From contig DATGMD010000024.1 of assembly GCA_035293805.1 (NCBI GenBank), positions 39,686 to 103,685 on the forward strand: a DNA stretch of 64,000 nucleotides, read 5' to 3'. Positions 44,113 through 52,696 of this stretch are shown here, one piece after another. The notes beneath the pieces are model-generated. The model saw only the letters and a list, made by a program, of their open reading frames with translations, did no database searches and was not told the origin of the DNA. Positions within the stretch are counted from its first letter, which is position 1; every line of letters starts with the position of its first letter. The translations under genes and the position numbers were made by a program. Source of the DNA: JAJPHF01 sp035293805 (GTDB taxonomy: Bacteria; Chloroflexota; UBA6077; JAJPHF01).

Positions 44113-44156
44113 CGGGGCCAACCGACTACGGCGCGGTTCGCGAAAGGAGAGTCTCC

Positions 44157-45140
44157 ATGCTGAGCGCCGAAGACATCCGCGGCATGTACGCTATCCCGCC
44201 CACGCCGGCGAAGCCGGGCGCGGACCGCTGGGATGCCACCGATACGGTGGACCTGGACGAGACGGCGCGCTTCACCGAGCGACTGATCCAGGACGGTGTG
44301 TCGGGCTTTATGGTGCTTGGCACGACCGGCGAGTGCGCCACCCTCAGCCAGGAGGACTATGAGAAGTACGTTGACTGCTTCCTCGCCACCGTGAACAAGC
44401 GGGTCCCGACATTCGTCGGCACGACGGCGCTGGGCACCCACGAGATCGTCCGTCGCATCCGCTTCGTACGCGAGCGCGGCGCCGACGGCATGCTACTGGG
44501 CATGCCGATGTGGCAGCCGTGCACCATGGAGATGGCCGTCCAGCATTACGCCACGATCTCCGAGGCCTTCCCCGACTTCCCGATCATGGTCTACGCCAAC
44601 CCGCGCGCCTTCCGCTTCGAGTTCCCACCTGCCTTCTGGCGGCAGGTCGTCGAGCGCGCGCCCACTGTGATCGCGGCGAAGTTCTCCGAGGTCGGGCGGT
44701 ACCTCGCGGTGCTGCGCGCGTCGCAGGGCCGCGTCAAGTTCGTCCCGGTGGACGGCGCGGCCTACGCTTTCGCCCGCCTGGCCCCCGAGGCGACAACCGT
44801 CTGCTGGGCTACGTCGGTGGCGATGGGGCCGCAGCCGGCGATTGCCCTCATGGACGCCATCCTGGCCGGCGACTGGGACCGAGCGAAGCAGGTAGCCGAC
44901 GACATCGCCTGGGCGGGTGAGCCTTCGCACACCATCTCGGGCGACCAGGCCGTGTTCGCCTCCTACAACATCCAGCTTCACCGCTACGAGCAGGAGACGG
45001 CCGGCTACTGTCCGTTCTTCCCCATCCGCCCGCCCTACAACTACATGCCCGAAGAGTTCATCGAGCGTGCCCGCGAGACGGGGCGGCGCTGGGCCCAGAT
45101 CCGCGAGAAGTACACGGCCGCCCAGCCCGCCGCCCGCTAG
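44157..45140 (+). CDS. Dihydrodipicolinate synthase-family aldolase, close to trans-o-hydroxybenzylidenepyruvate hydratase-aldolase
   Basis: 327 residues. Class I aldolase: pyruvate-binding GTTGECATLS (about residues 60-69), Schiff-base Lys in VIAAKFSEVG, and Tyr in IMVYANPRAFRF. It is longer than DapA (about 290), and AKFSE with RAFRFEFP resembles the NahE group that splits hydroxybenzylidenepyruvates in naphthalene-type pathways. Cytoplasmic retro-aldol cleavage of an aromatic side chain is the best guess. AAAGGAGAG and a promoter precede the ATG. A luciferase-like oxygenase follows on the same strand after a repeat. Confidence 0.85.
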   Translation: MLSAEDIRGMYAIPPTPAKPGADRWDATDTVDLDETARFTERLIQDGVSGFMVLGTTGECATLSQEDYEKYVDCFLATVNKRVPTFVGTTALGTHEIVRRIRFVRERGADGMLLGMPMWQPCTMEMAVQHYATISEAFPDFPIMVYANPRAFRFEFPPAFWRQVVERAPTVIAAKFSEVGRYLAVLRASQGRVKFVPVDGAAYAFARLAPEATTVCWATSVAMGPQPAIALMDAILAGDWDRAKQVADDIAWAGEPSHTISGDQAVFASYNIQLHRYEQETAGYCPFFPIRPPYNYMPEEFIERARETGRRWAQIREKYTAAQPAAR

Positions 45141-45158
45141 GGGCCAGGGGATAGGGAT

Positions 45159-45256
45159 TGGAGGTGCTGGGGCGCTCCCCTGCCGGGGGGTATGGGGGGT
45201 GTCCCCCCAGGCTCCTCCCCGTTTCTCGTTTGCTGGGGGTTTGGGGGTGCCCCCAA
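45159..45256. repeat. Double palindrome element abutting the ribosome site of the next gene
   Basis: GGAGGTGCTGGGGCGCTCCC, GGGGGGTGTCCCCCC and finally TTTGGGGGTGCCCCCAA, the last bases of which run into the AAGGAGG ribosome site of the gene at 45269. Related to the arrays at 33779 and 11126. Confidence 0.75.
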
Positions 45257-45268
45257 GGAGGCATGGCC

Positions 45269-46393
45269 ATGGAAGTGTGGATTCGCCAGAGCATGCCCTA
45301 CCACTGCGAGGCCGACACGCTCATGCCCTTCCCGGTGCCGGGTTGGATGTGGAACCGCGCGCTGGGCGAGCAGCTGTACGCCGACCGCATGCGCTTCATC
45401 CGCCGGGTGGACCAGCTGGGCTTCGACGGGATCATCTTCACCGAGCACCACTACGGCCCGAATGGCGGGCTCACCCCCTCGCCCACGATCATGCTGGCCG
45501 CCGCCACTCAGGTCACGGAGCAGATCAAGCTCGTCACCATGGGCATCTCGCTCGCGCTGTACCCGCATCCCGTGCGCGTGGCCGAAGAGCTGGCGATGGT
45601 GGACAACCTGTCGCACGGGCGACTGGTGCCCGGCTTCATCAGCAGCGGCGGCCAGAACATGTACGCCTACGGCGTGCCCGTGCAGGAGGAGCGCGGGCGC
45701 TACCACGAGGCGTATGACCTGATCGTGAAGGCCTGGACGGAGGAGAACCCCTTCGCCTGGCACGGCGAGTACTTCGACTACGAGTGCGTCTCCATCCTGC
45801 CGCGCCCACTGCAAGTCCCCCACCCCGAGGTGTGGACGACGGCCACCGCCGCCGAGAGCATCCAGTGGGCGGCGGAGAAGCGCATCCGCTTCATCTCGCA
45901 CGGGCCGACCAGCGAGGTGGCCGAGCGCCTGTCCTACTACCGCCAGCACGCTGAGGACGCCTGCGGCTGGACGCCCGCGCCGCGCGACACCGGCATGGCG
46001 CGCGAGTTCTACATCGGCCCCTCGCGCGCCAAGGTCGAGGAGATGGTGGACCAGGTGTTCACCCGCGACCGGGCCAGCGACTACCCGTTCATCTTCGAGC
46101 ACCCGAAGCTGGCCGAGCTAGAGCGCGAGCGCTACAAGGTCCGCACCTACGACTACCTCAGCACTAGGAAGTCCTTCCGCGGCGCCGCCTGGAACACCGA
46201 GGGCATGCGCAGCGGCCAGTTCCTCGTCGGCGACCCGGACAGCCTGACCGAGCAGATCATCGAGCAGCAGCGCGCGACCGGCGCGGGCGTGCTGGTCATT
46301 CGCCCCGAGCTGGGCGACATGAGCCTGGAAGAGGTAGGCGACGGCCTGGAGCTGTTCGCCCGCGAGGTGCTGCCGGTCCTGCACGGCGTGTAG
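45269..46393 (+). CDS. Luciferase-like (LLM-class) flavin-dependent monooxygenase
   Basis: 374 residues. Family marks: RVDQLGFDGIIFTEHHYGPN with EHH, LVTMGISLALYPHPVRVAEE, ELAMVDNLSHGRLVPGFISS, and the C-terminal VGDPDSLTEQIIEQQRATGA. It differs from the enzyme at 40339 in length and in lacking the KPHPPVW motif (HPEVWTTATAAES instead), so it is a distinct subgroup with another substrate. ATG 45269 is favoured over 45263 by the spacing to AAGGAGG. Downstream of the aldolase gene on the same strand, convergent with the amidohydrolase. Confidence 0.92.
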   Translation: MEVWIRQSMPYHCEADTLMPFPVPGWMWNRALGEQLYADRMRFIRRVDQLGFDGIIFTEHHYGPNGGLTPSPTIMLAAATQVTEQIKLVTMGISLALYPHPVRVAEELAMVDNLSHGRLVPGFISSGGQNMYAYGVPVQEERGRYHEAYDLIVKAWTEENPFAWHGEYFDYECVSILPRPLQVPHPEVWTTATAAESIQWAAEKRIRFISHGPTSEVAERLSYYRQHAEDACGWTPAPRDTGMAREFYIGPSRAKVEEMVDQVFTRDRASDYPFIFEHPKLAELERERYKVRTYDYLSTRKSFRGAAWNTEGMRSGQFLVGDPDSLTEQIIEQQRATGAGVLVIRPELGDMSLEEVGDGLELFAREVLPVLHGV

Positions 46394-46497
46394 CGCCAGC
46401 AGGCCAAGAAGGTGATCGGACGTCCACCGAGACGGCTCAGGGAGGCCGGGAAGCGTAAGGCGGAGGCTTCGACGCCGCCGGGTTTGGCGCTGACCGC

Positions 46498-46598
46498 CGG
46501 GCGGCAGGGGACAAGCCGCTGCCCTACGTATCCCATTGCCCAACCCACCGGCTACCAGCGAGCGTCGGGCGGCAGGGAACGAGCCCCGGCCCTACCTG
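46498..46598. repeat. Two diverged inverted repeats in the 326-nt gap 46394-46719
   Basis: GGGCGGCAGGGGACAAGCCG with CTGCCCTAC, and GGGCGGCAGGGAACGAGCCC with CGGCCCTAC; both are loose relatives of the GTAGGGGCGGGTTTC element at 4262 and 25573. Nothing else is recognisable between the two convergent genes. Confidence 0.5.
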
Positions 46599-46719
46599 TC
46601 CTGTGACCCTGCCAAGCCCGACACCGGCCTGCGGCGAGCGCCAGCCGGCCAGGGACAAGCGCCCGGGCAATATCTTCCTCGCGCGCGGCCTGCCGAGCGC
46701 GGCGGCCGGCGAACGGCGA

Positions 46720-47766
46720 TCAGGTGGCAGCGCCCACGCCCACCTGGTAGAAGCGGCGGGCGTTCTCGCCCAGAAGCAGGGGCTTGTGCTCCGGGCGCAG
46801 GTCGTCGCGCTCCTCGATCTCCTCGATCTCTTCCATGCAGTTGTCCAGCGCGATCTCGTGGGGGAAGTCCGAGGCGAACATGAACGGCTCCGGCCCCACC
46901 CGCTCGATGGCGTAGGCCAGCCCCTTCTCATTGCCCTCGCAGCCCACGAACAGGCGCCCGCTGCGGAAGTAGGCCTCGGGCTTCTGCGGGAGCGACAGTC
47001 CGCCGTACTCTAGCTCGCGCTCCAGGCGGTCGATCACTAGCGGAATCCAGTCGGTGCCGCCCTCGAGGAAGCCGATGCGCAGCCGCGGGAAGGCGTCGAG
47101 CACGCCGTCGACGATCATGCCGGTCGCCGCGACCATCAACGGCACTGGCATGCCGAGCGCCCGCGTCGCGGGGAACACGGTGAAGGTGTTGAAGCCGAGA
47201 TTGACGTAGCAGCCGCCATGGACGGCCAGCACGCAGTCGAGCCGCTCCGCCTCCTCGTAGATCGGCCAGTACTCCTTGTGGCTGACATGGCGGGTGAGCC
47301 CATTGGACGGGATCATCGCGCCCACCATGCCCAGCTCGGTCACCGCGCGGCGGAGCTCGGCCACGGCGCTCGGCGGGTCCTGCATCGGAATGAGCGCCAC
47401 ACCCTTCAGGCGCGGGCTGACCTGCAGGTACTTGGCGTGCAGCCAGTTGTTGTAGCTGCGGGCATAGGACGCGGCCCAGTCGGGGAGCGCCACGTGGCCG
47501 AAGGCCAGGCCCTGCGTGGGATAGAGCACCGACCACTCGATGCCCGTCCGGTCCAGGAACTCCAGCCACCGCTCGGCGCCGATCGTCGGGTCGAACGTGC
47601 CCTCCTTGCGAGGCAAGCCATTGGGCGTGTGGAAGGCGTCCAGCGTCGGCAAGAGCTGACGGTAGGTAATGTAGCCTCGGTTGCTGAACGGCGGCTCGAT
47701 GAACTCGTTCAGCTCTTGCTCGTTCTCCATAACGTGCCCGTCGGCGTCCGCGTACCGCATCGCCAT
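46720..47766 (-). CDS. Amidohydrolase-2 family metal-dependent hydrolase/decarboxylase
   Basis: 348 residues. The family start DADGHVME carries the first metal ligands, followed by His in VLAVHGGCY, PRLRIGFLEGG and the catalytic Asp in MFASDFPHE; ENARRFYQV closes the barrel. Members include ACMS decarboxylase, 5-carboxyvanillate decarboxylase and related ring-acid decarboxylases, which fits the neighbourhood; the 3-hydroxyanthranilate dioxygenase-like gene in the same block would make an ACMS-like substrate plausible, but they are not in one operon. GGAGG precedes ATG 47766. Confidence 0.9.
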   Translation of the reverse strand: MAMRYADADGHVMENEQELNEFIEPPFSNRGYITYRQLLPTLDAFHTPNGLPRKEGTFDPTIGAERWLEFLDRTGIEWSVLYPTQGLAFGHVALPDWAASYARSYNNWLHAKYLQVSPRLKGVALIPMQDPPSAVAELRRAVTELGMVGAMIPSNGLTRHVSHKEYWPIYEEAERLDCVLAVHGGCYVNLGFNTFTVFPATRALGMPVPLMVAATGMIVDGVLDAFPRLRIGFLEGGTDWIPLVIDRLERELEYGGLSLPQKPEAYFRSGRLFVGCEGNEKGLAYAIERVGPEPFMFASDFPHEIALDNCMEEIEEIEERDDLRPEHKPLLLGENARRFYQVGVGAAT

Positions 47767-47939
47767 GTCCGTTCCTCCGTTCCGTCCGTCGCCCGCGTCG
47801 TCCGCGCGCCAGCAGCCCGGTGTCGGGAGCATGCGCTTGCCGCATTCTATAGCGCCCGGCGCCGCACGGCACGCCGGCGCCCGGGGATCGGGGAGCCCCC
47901 GGGGCGCCTGGAAGCGCCCGGGCCGCCCCGCCATTACCG

Positions 47940-48695
47940 CTAGCCGCGGCCGACGAAGGGCATCTTCGTCGCCATGACGGTCAGGAACAGGACGTTGGCA
48001 TCGAGCGGCAGGCTGGCCATATAGACGACGGCGCTCGCGACGTGCGCCAGGTCCATGCGGGGCTCGACCGCGATCGTGCCGTTCGCCTGCGGCACGCCCT
48101 GCGCCATGCGAGCGGTCATCTCGCTGGCGGCGTTACCGATGTCGATCTGGCCGCAGGCGATGTCGTACTTGCGGCCGTCCAGCGCCGTGGACTTCGTCAG
48201 GCCGGTGATCGCGTGCTTCGTCGCCGTGTAGGCGACCGAGTTCGGCCGCGGGCTGTGCGCCGCCATCGAGCCATTGTTGATGATGCGCCCGCCGGGCGGC
48301 TGTTGGCGCTTCATCAGCTTGAACGCCTGCTGAGTGCAGAGGAACGCGCCCGTGAGGTTCACGTTCACGACCGTCTGCCACTGGTCGAACGGCAGGTCTT
48401 CCAGCAGGCCGGAGGCGTTGGTGCCGGCGTTGTTGAACAAGAGATCGAGCCGCCCGAAGGCCTCCTCGGTCCGCGCGAACAGCGCCTCCACCGCCGCCGG
48501 GTCGCTCACGTCGGTAGGGACGGCCAGCGCGCGGCCGCCCAGCGCCGCGCCCTCGGCGGCCGTCTGCTCGAGCGGCGCCGCGCGGCGGCCCGCCAGCACG
48601 ACCGCATACCCCTCTCGCATGAGCGCCAGCGAGACAGCCTTGCCGATGCCGCTCCCCCCGCCCGTGACAATCGCCACCTTGTTGGCCGCGTCCAT
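47940..48695 (-). CDS. Short-chain dehydrogenase/reductase (classical SDR)
   Basis: 251 residues. Cofactor motif TGGGSGIG (about residues 12-19), NNAG in LLFNNAGTN, catalytic Ser in NNGSMAAHS and the YTATK Tyr-Lys pair. The C-terminal EPRMDLAHVASAVVYMASLP is typical. Oxidises or reduces an alcohol/ketone with NAD(P). ATG 48695 is chosen over GTG 48704 because of GGAGG spacing. Last gene before the right-hand ~330-bp element. Confidence 0.93.
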   Translation of the reverse strand: MDAANKVAIVTGGGSGIGKAVSLALMREGYAVVLAGRRAAPLEQTAAEGAALGGRALAVPTDVSDPAAVEALFARTEEAFGRLDLLFNNAGTNASGLLEDLPFDQWQTVVNVNLTGAFLCTQQAFKLMKRQQPPGGRIINNGSMAAHSPRPNSVAYTATKHAITGLTKSTALDGRKYDIACGQIDIGNAASEMTARMAQGVPQANGTIAVEPRMDLAHVASAVVYMASLPLDANVLFLTVMATKMPFVGRG

Positions 48696-48872
48696 CCTGC
48701 CCACCTCCGCAGAATCTGCACCGTGCTCGTCGCCAGGTCCACAGCAGATTCTATTGATCGAGTTAGCTGCACGCTCCCCGGTCGAATGGGGGCCCCCGGA
48801 CCTACACCGCCTTGCTGCCCATCGGCGGACTCGCCAGTAATATCGGATCCGGCCCGGGGGTTCGCCTACCGG

Positions 48873-48916
48873 GACGCGCCCTCACCCCAACCCTCTCCCA
48901 GGGGGAGAGGGAGTAG
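48873..48916 (-). repeat. Single palindromic repeat unit, inner side of the right ~330-bp element
   Basis: CCCTCTCCCAGGGGGAGAGG with the CACCCC arm, i.e. the minus-strand form of the CCTGGGAGAGGG family. It lies in the 315-nt gap between the SDR gene and the ~330-bp element. Confidence 0.7.
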
Positions 48917-49010
48917 GGAACTCCACCGGCGGATTCGATATAACATCGCGTTCTTGCGTGCGCGGTCTCGGCGCGCTCGATGACGCCTGTGGACCGGGTC
49001 GCGGGCGCAG

Positions 49011-49343
49011 TAATTTATCCGAGGAACGGTCAAACGATGCTCCTTAACCGGGTGGTTAACTGCTAGGCCGGGCGCGGGTTGGCGCGTGCTGGTCGGGCGC
49101 GGAAGGCCGCATCGTTTACCCCGTACGATACTCCCCCGCTGGCCCGTCGCGGGCCGGGCCGGCGGGGCGAGGCCCCGGGCATGGGCGCGGGCGACGGGCG
49201 GGGTGGGAGGCGTGTACGGCGTAAGATACGCGACCACGTCTCGCCGACGGCGGGCGCTCTCCGGCGCGCCTCGCGGCCTCTCTACTATGAACGCATTGGC
49301 GAGGGGCGGTCGTCCGGCGCCGACGGGTGATCCACGATCCGGT
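49011..49343 (-). repeat. ~330-bp dispersed element, right copy (inverted)
   Basis: Reverse complement of 35162-35494 with scattered changes and no large gaps. The stem partners CAAACGATGC (49031-49040) and GCATCGTTT (49109-49117) are kept, as is TTAACC/GGTTAA around 49048-49063. Like the left copy, its CTCGGATAAATT end faces the enclosed genes and a palindromic repeat sits just outside. Together with neighbouring repeats it fills the 691-nt gap 48696-49386. Confidence 0.8.
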
Positions 49344-49358
49344 CGGGAGGGCGTCTAG

Positions 49359-49406
49359 CGGGGTGCGCGCTCACCCCAGCCCTCGCTCAGGGGGCGAGTG
49401 AGTATG
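49359..49406 (-). repeat. Palindromic repeat unit outside the right ~330-bp element
   Basis: GCTCACCCCAGCCCTCGCTC and GGGGGCGAGTGAGTATGGG form the minus-strand version of the GGGGTGAGGGCG-tailed unit. It supplies the last seven codons and the stop of the membrane-protein gene at 49387. Confidence 0.65.
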
Positions 49407-49842
49407 GGAACGCGGTTGACGTGCGGGAGCGGCGGCGGGTGGCGCTGCGGCGCCGGCGTCCGAGCAGCGGCGGCCCGACGAGCAGCGTGAGCAGCACGAG
49501 CGGCCAGAGGCGGCCGCGGCGCACATCGTAATTGGCGAGCAGCGCCTGCCACGAGGCGCGCGCGACGTAGCGGCCGAACAGGAACTCGAAGGCGACCGTG
49601 GCCGCCGCCCACCCGATGCCGACGGCCCATAGCTGAGGCTCTGACGCCCGCCGCGCGAGGCGCTGCACGTAGAGCCGCGTTCCCGCGAAGATGAGGCCGC
49701 TCAACGTGGCGACGCTCAGCGGCTCGGCGGCGCGGCCGACCGCGGGGCGTAACACGGTCTCCCGGACCGTGCCGTTCGCGATGGCAGCCACCGCGAACCC
49801 GCACCAGGCGCCGGCCGCGCCGAGCAACGCGCCGGGCTCCAT
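49387..49842 (-). CDS. Small membrane protein of unknown function
   Basis: 151 residues, about four hydrophobic segments: ALLGAAGAWCGFAVAAIANG, PLSVATLSGLIFAGTRLYVQ, LWAVGIGWAAATVAFEFLFG and WPLVLLTLLVGPPLL. A VAFEFLFGRYVARASWQALL stretch with charged residues follows segment three. GGAGGACACC precedes the ATG. The basic tail GRRRRSATRRRS and the final FPYSLAP are encoded by or next to a palindromic repeat, so the natural C-terminus may have been changed by it. No family recognised. Confidence 0.7.
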   Translation of the reverse strand: MEPGALLGAAGAWCGFAVAAIANGTVRETVLRPAVGRAAEPLSVATLSGLIFAGTRLYVQRLARRASEPQLWAVGIGWAAATVAFEFLFGRYVARASWQALLANYDVRRGRLWPLVLLTLLVGPPLLGRRRRSATRRRSRTSTAFPYSLAP

Positions 49843-49942
49843 CTGGTGTCCTCCATCGCGTCTTGCCGCGCAGGCGAAGTCGCCTGCCGGCAGCCGGCGG
49901 GCGGGACGCCCGCGCTCCCAGGGGGCCGGGCGGGTTGGCCGC

Positions 49943-49966
49943 GGGCGGGCAGGAAACCCGCCCTAC
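49943..49966 (-). repeat. Copy of the GTAGGGCGGGTTTC inverted repeat
   Basis: GGGCGGGCAGGAAACCCGCC with CTAC, the minus-strand form of the element at 4262 and 25573; lies between two small genes. Confidence 0.7.
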
Positions 49967-50009
49967 CGGACGACCGGACGCTGGCTGCTCACGCTGCGGG
50001 CAAGCTGCT

Positions 50010-50360
50010 TTAGGGCAGTACGTCGTCCGCGACGTGACCGCTGAAGGTCCAGAGCGCGCCGCTGGTCAGCTCGAAGCGGATTTGGGAGCGCGATTGCTGA
50101 CGCGGCAGCCGGTCCCAGGTGATCCGCGTTACGTCGGCGAGCGGGAGCGTCATCGCGTCAGGCAGCAGCGTACCGTCGGGCGCCACCGCGCGAAAGGTAA
50201 GCGCCTCGGGGGTACGCGCGGCCAGCCGCCACTTGGCGCCGGACATGCTCAGCTCCAGGTCCGCGCTGCGCCGCAGGAAGTTGCAGTCCGTCGCTTCGAG
50301 CGCGCGGGCTGCCTCGTCTAAGCTGATCTCTCGCACGTCTTCCTCACCTGCAACCGCCAT
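50010..50360 (-). CDS. Hypothetical protein, 116 residues
   Basis: From ATG 50360: acidic N-terminus (AVAGEEDVREISLDEAARAL), then a b-rich part (ADLELSMSGAKWRLAARTPE, FRAVAPDGTLLPDAMTLPLA, QIRFELTSGALWTFSG). No signal peptide, membrane segment or recognised motif. No clear ribosome site precedes this ATG; a GTG at 50420 is an alternative. It lies downstream of the kinase gene on the same strand, 152 nt away. Confidence 0.6.
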   Translation of the reverse strand: MAVAGEEDVREISLDEAARALEATDCNFLRRSADLELSMSGAKWRLAARTPEALTFRAVAPDGTLLPDAMTLPLADVTRITWDRLPRQQSRSQIRFELTSGALWTFSGHVADDVLP

Positions 50361-50512
50361 GCCGTGATCGTAACGGTATTCTACCCGGGGGCCGACTACC
50401 GCGTGCCGGTCGGGAACCATTCTCAGGCGAGTCCAGAGTCGGTGTCATGGCCGAAGGCCGCCGCCATCACGTCGTAGCTGGCAGCGGGGCATGCGCGCGC
50501 GGGCGGCCGCGG

Positions 50513-52555
50513 TTAGCGGTGCGGCGAGGCGCGGTTGGCCGCGGGCGGCGGGAGCTGTGGGTATGCTGGCAGCGGCGGCGCCGGAGCAGCCACGGGCGGC
50601 ATCGGTCCGCGCAGACCCATGACCGGCGGGGGCATGACGGGCGGCGGCCCCCAGCCCAGAGGTGGCATCGCAGGCAGCTCGTGCCGCGCCGCCTGGGCGG
50701 GCGCCGGCGGCTTTTGGTGGACCGGCTCGGGCGCCGCCGCGGGCGGGTCCGCGGCCGGGGGCGCGGGCGGCGCCGGCGGATCGGGCGCGGGCGCCACGTC
50801 CTCGTCGGGCGCGTTGCCGAACACCGGGGTCGTGTCGGCCGGCGCTGGCGCCGGCTCGGCGCGCGTCGGCGCCGGCTCCGATACCGAAGTCACGCGTAGC
50901 GGCGCGGCGGCCGATGCGTGGGGCGCCGGCGCGGACGGCGCGGCGCGGACTACTGGCGCGGCGGGCGGCGGCGCCGTCGCGGCCGGCGGGTTGCTCGCAG
51001 GTGCGTTCCGGGGCGGGCTGACGGCCGCCACTGGCGCGGCCGGCGGCTCCGACGGCTCGGCCGAGGGCGCGGGCGCCTCGTCGAGCGTCTCGCCGGCTTT
51101 CATTCCCTGCCCCGTGGGCAGCGGCGCGGCCATGCTCGCCAGCGGCGACGCGAGGGCATCGGCATCCTCGGGCGAGGCCGCTACGCGCGCCACGGGCGGC
51201 TCGGGGGCGTCCGCCTGGTCAGTCATAGGCGGCGAGAGGGGACGCATCAGAGTGGGGCTGTCGCCGCGCAGCAGGCCGACGCCGAGGAGTCCACCCAGCG
51301 CGAGGCCGAGGCCCGCCGCCAGCAGCCCGGCGCGCTTCGCCGCGCCGCCACTCGGCCGGCGCACGGCATAGGAGCGCGGCGCCGGCGCGCGCTCGACACC
51401 AACCGGACGCTCGACGCGAGCTGGCGTTCGGCCCGGCCGCGAGACGAGATCGCTCGGTTGGGGCGGGGCCGCGCCGGACGCGGACAGGCAGAACGAGGCG
51501 GAGCCGGCTGGCGCGTCGCTCCAGGCCGGGGCCGGCCGCGACGCGGCCGCGGGCCGCCGACGCTCGCGCCTGGAGCGCGCCGTAACGGGTGGGCGGTCCG
51601 GGACTGGCGCCGGCGGCTCGGGCTCTGGACCCGGCGGCGGGGCCAACTGGCCCTCCGGCTTGGCGGCGGGCGCGGCGCTAGGAAGCGCCGGCGCGGCCGG
51701 CGCTTCCCGCACGACCGTCGCGGGGCGCGCGCCCACCCGGGCCTGGGCGCGGAGCGCCACGCCGAGCGCGGCGCCGTCCGCGAAGCGCTGGGCGGGGTCT
51801 TTGGCGAGCGCCCGCGCGACCACCGCGGCGAGGGCCGGCGGCACCGCGGGATTGAGGTCGGCGAGCGGCGGCGGCGCCATATGGACGTGCTGCATGGCGA
51901 CGTGCAGGAGCCCGTTGCCAACGAACGGCCGGCGGCCGGCGAGCATCTCGTACAGGACGACGCCCAACGCGTACACGTCCGTCGCGGGCGTGATCGCTCC
52001 GCCACTAGCCTGCTCGGGCGCGAGGTAGTGCGGCGTGCCCAGCAGCAGCGAGGCTTGCGTGACCGCCGGGATGTCCAACAGCTTGGCAATGCCAAAGTCC
52101 GTCAGCTTGGGGCAACCGTCGTCGTCGAGGAGAATATTGGCCGGTTTCACGTCGCGGTGCACGATGCCCCGCGCGTGCGCAGTGCCGAGCGCATCCGCGA
52201 CCTGCGCGGCGAGCCAGAGCGTCTCGGGTATGCCGAGAGGCTGGCCGGGGCGGAGGCGCTTGCCGAGGTGTCCGCCGCGGACGTACTCCATGACGAAGAA
52301 ATAGGTGTCGAGGGCTTGTCCATAGTCAAAGATCGGGACGATGTTGGGATGGTTCAGGCGGCTGGCGCTACGCGCCTCGCGCTCGAAGCGCGTGACGAGC
52401 GTTGGATCGACGCACAGCTCGGGCCGCAGCAGTTTGATCGCCACGACCCGCCCCAGATGGGAATCCATGGCGCAATAGACGAGGGCATCAGCGCCCTCGC
52501 CCAGCAGCGCGCCAAGGAGGTAGCGATCGTTGATCCGCTGGCCCCGTAGATCCAT
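50513..52555 (-). CDS. Membrane-anchored Ser/Thr protein kinase with long Pro/Ala-rich outer tail
   Basis: 680 residues. Kinase domain 10-275: Gly-loop LGEGADALVY, Lys41 in VAIK, HRDVKPANILL (Asp135), DFG (Asp153), GTPHYLAPEQ and DVYALGVVLYEML, a complete bacterial Hanks-type kinase. A Pro/Arg-rich juxtamembrane part leads to one membrane segment (about 409-429, LLAAGLGLALGGLLGVGLL). The 251-residue outer part is almost entirely Pro and Ala with no PASTA or other sensor domain. It may span the envelope rather than bind a ligand. ATG 52555 is chosen over GTG 52579 by the GGGGA box. Confidence 0.93.
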   Translation of the reverse strand: MDLRGQRINDRYLLGALLGEGADALVYCAMDSHLGRVVAIKLLRPELCVDPTLVTRFEREARSASRLNHPNIVPIFDYGQALDTYFFVMEYVRGGHLGKRLRPGQPLGIPETLWLAAQVADALGTAHARGIVHRDVKPANILLDDDGCPKLTDFGIAKLLDIPAVTQASLLLGTPHYLAPEQASGGAITPATDVYALGVVLYEMLAGRRPFVGNGLLHVAMQHVHMAPPPLADLNPAVPPALAAVVARALAKDPAQRFADGAALGVALRAQARVGARPATVVREAPAAPALPSAAPAAKPEGQLAPPPGPEPEPPAPVPDRPPVTARSRRERRRPAAASRPAPAWSDAPAGSASFCLSASGAAPPQPSDLVSRPGRTPARVERPVGVERAPAPRSYAVRRPSGGAAKRAGLLAAGLGLALGGLLGVGLLRGDSPTLMRPLSPPMTDQADAPEPPVARVAASPEDADALASPLASMAAPLPTGQGMKAGETLDEAPAPSAEPSEPPAAPVAAVSPPRNAPASNPPAATAPPPAAPVVRAAPSAPAPHASAAAPLRVTSVSEPAPTRAEPAPAPADTTPVFGNAPDEDVAPAPDPPAPPAPPAADPPAAAPEPVHQKPPAPAQAARHELPAMPPLGWGPPPVMPPPVMGLRGPMPPVAAPAPPLPAYPQLPPPAANRASPHR

Positions 52556-52696
52556 CGTTCCCCGCCACGTGCGCGTCACCGCAGTATAGATCAGTCGCTT
52601 GCGGTGTACAAGATGATTCTTCGCGTCGGCACGCGGGATGAGTACAGACCGTGTGGCGGTCGCGGGGAAGTGCGATGCGAGCTAGGAGCCAAGCGA

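Noticed and set aside
43801..44156. tRNA or small RNA gene in the gap before the aldolase
   Set aside because: Only one short AACCCCTACGGGTT hairpin; no cloverleaf or CCA-type end. The region has a promoter and nothing else.
48866..49237. Protein encoded by the ~330-bp element (frames open in both copies)
   Set aside because: The two translated copies share residues only as far as the DNA is conserved, are Arg/Pro-rich, lack ribosome sites, and the left copy's frame simply continues into the Rieske gene.
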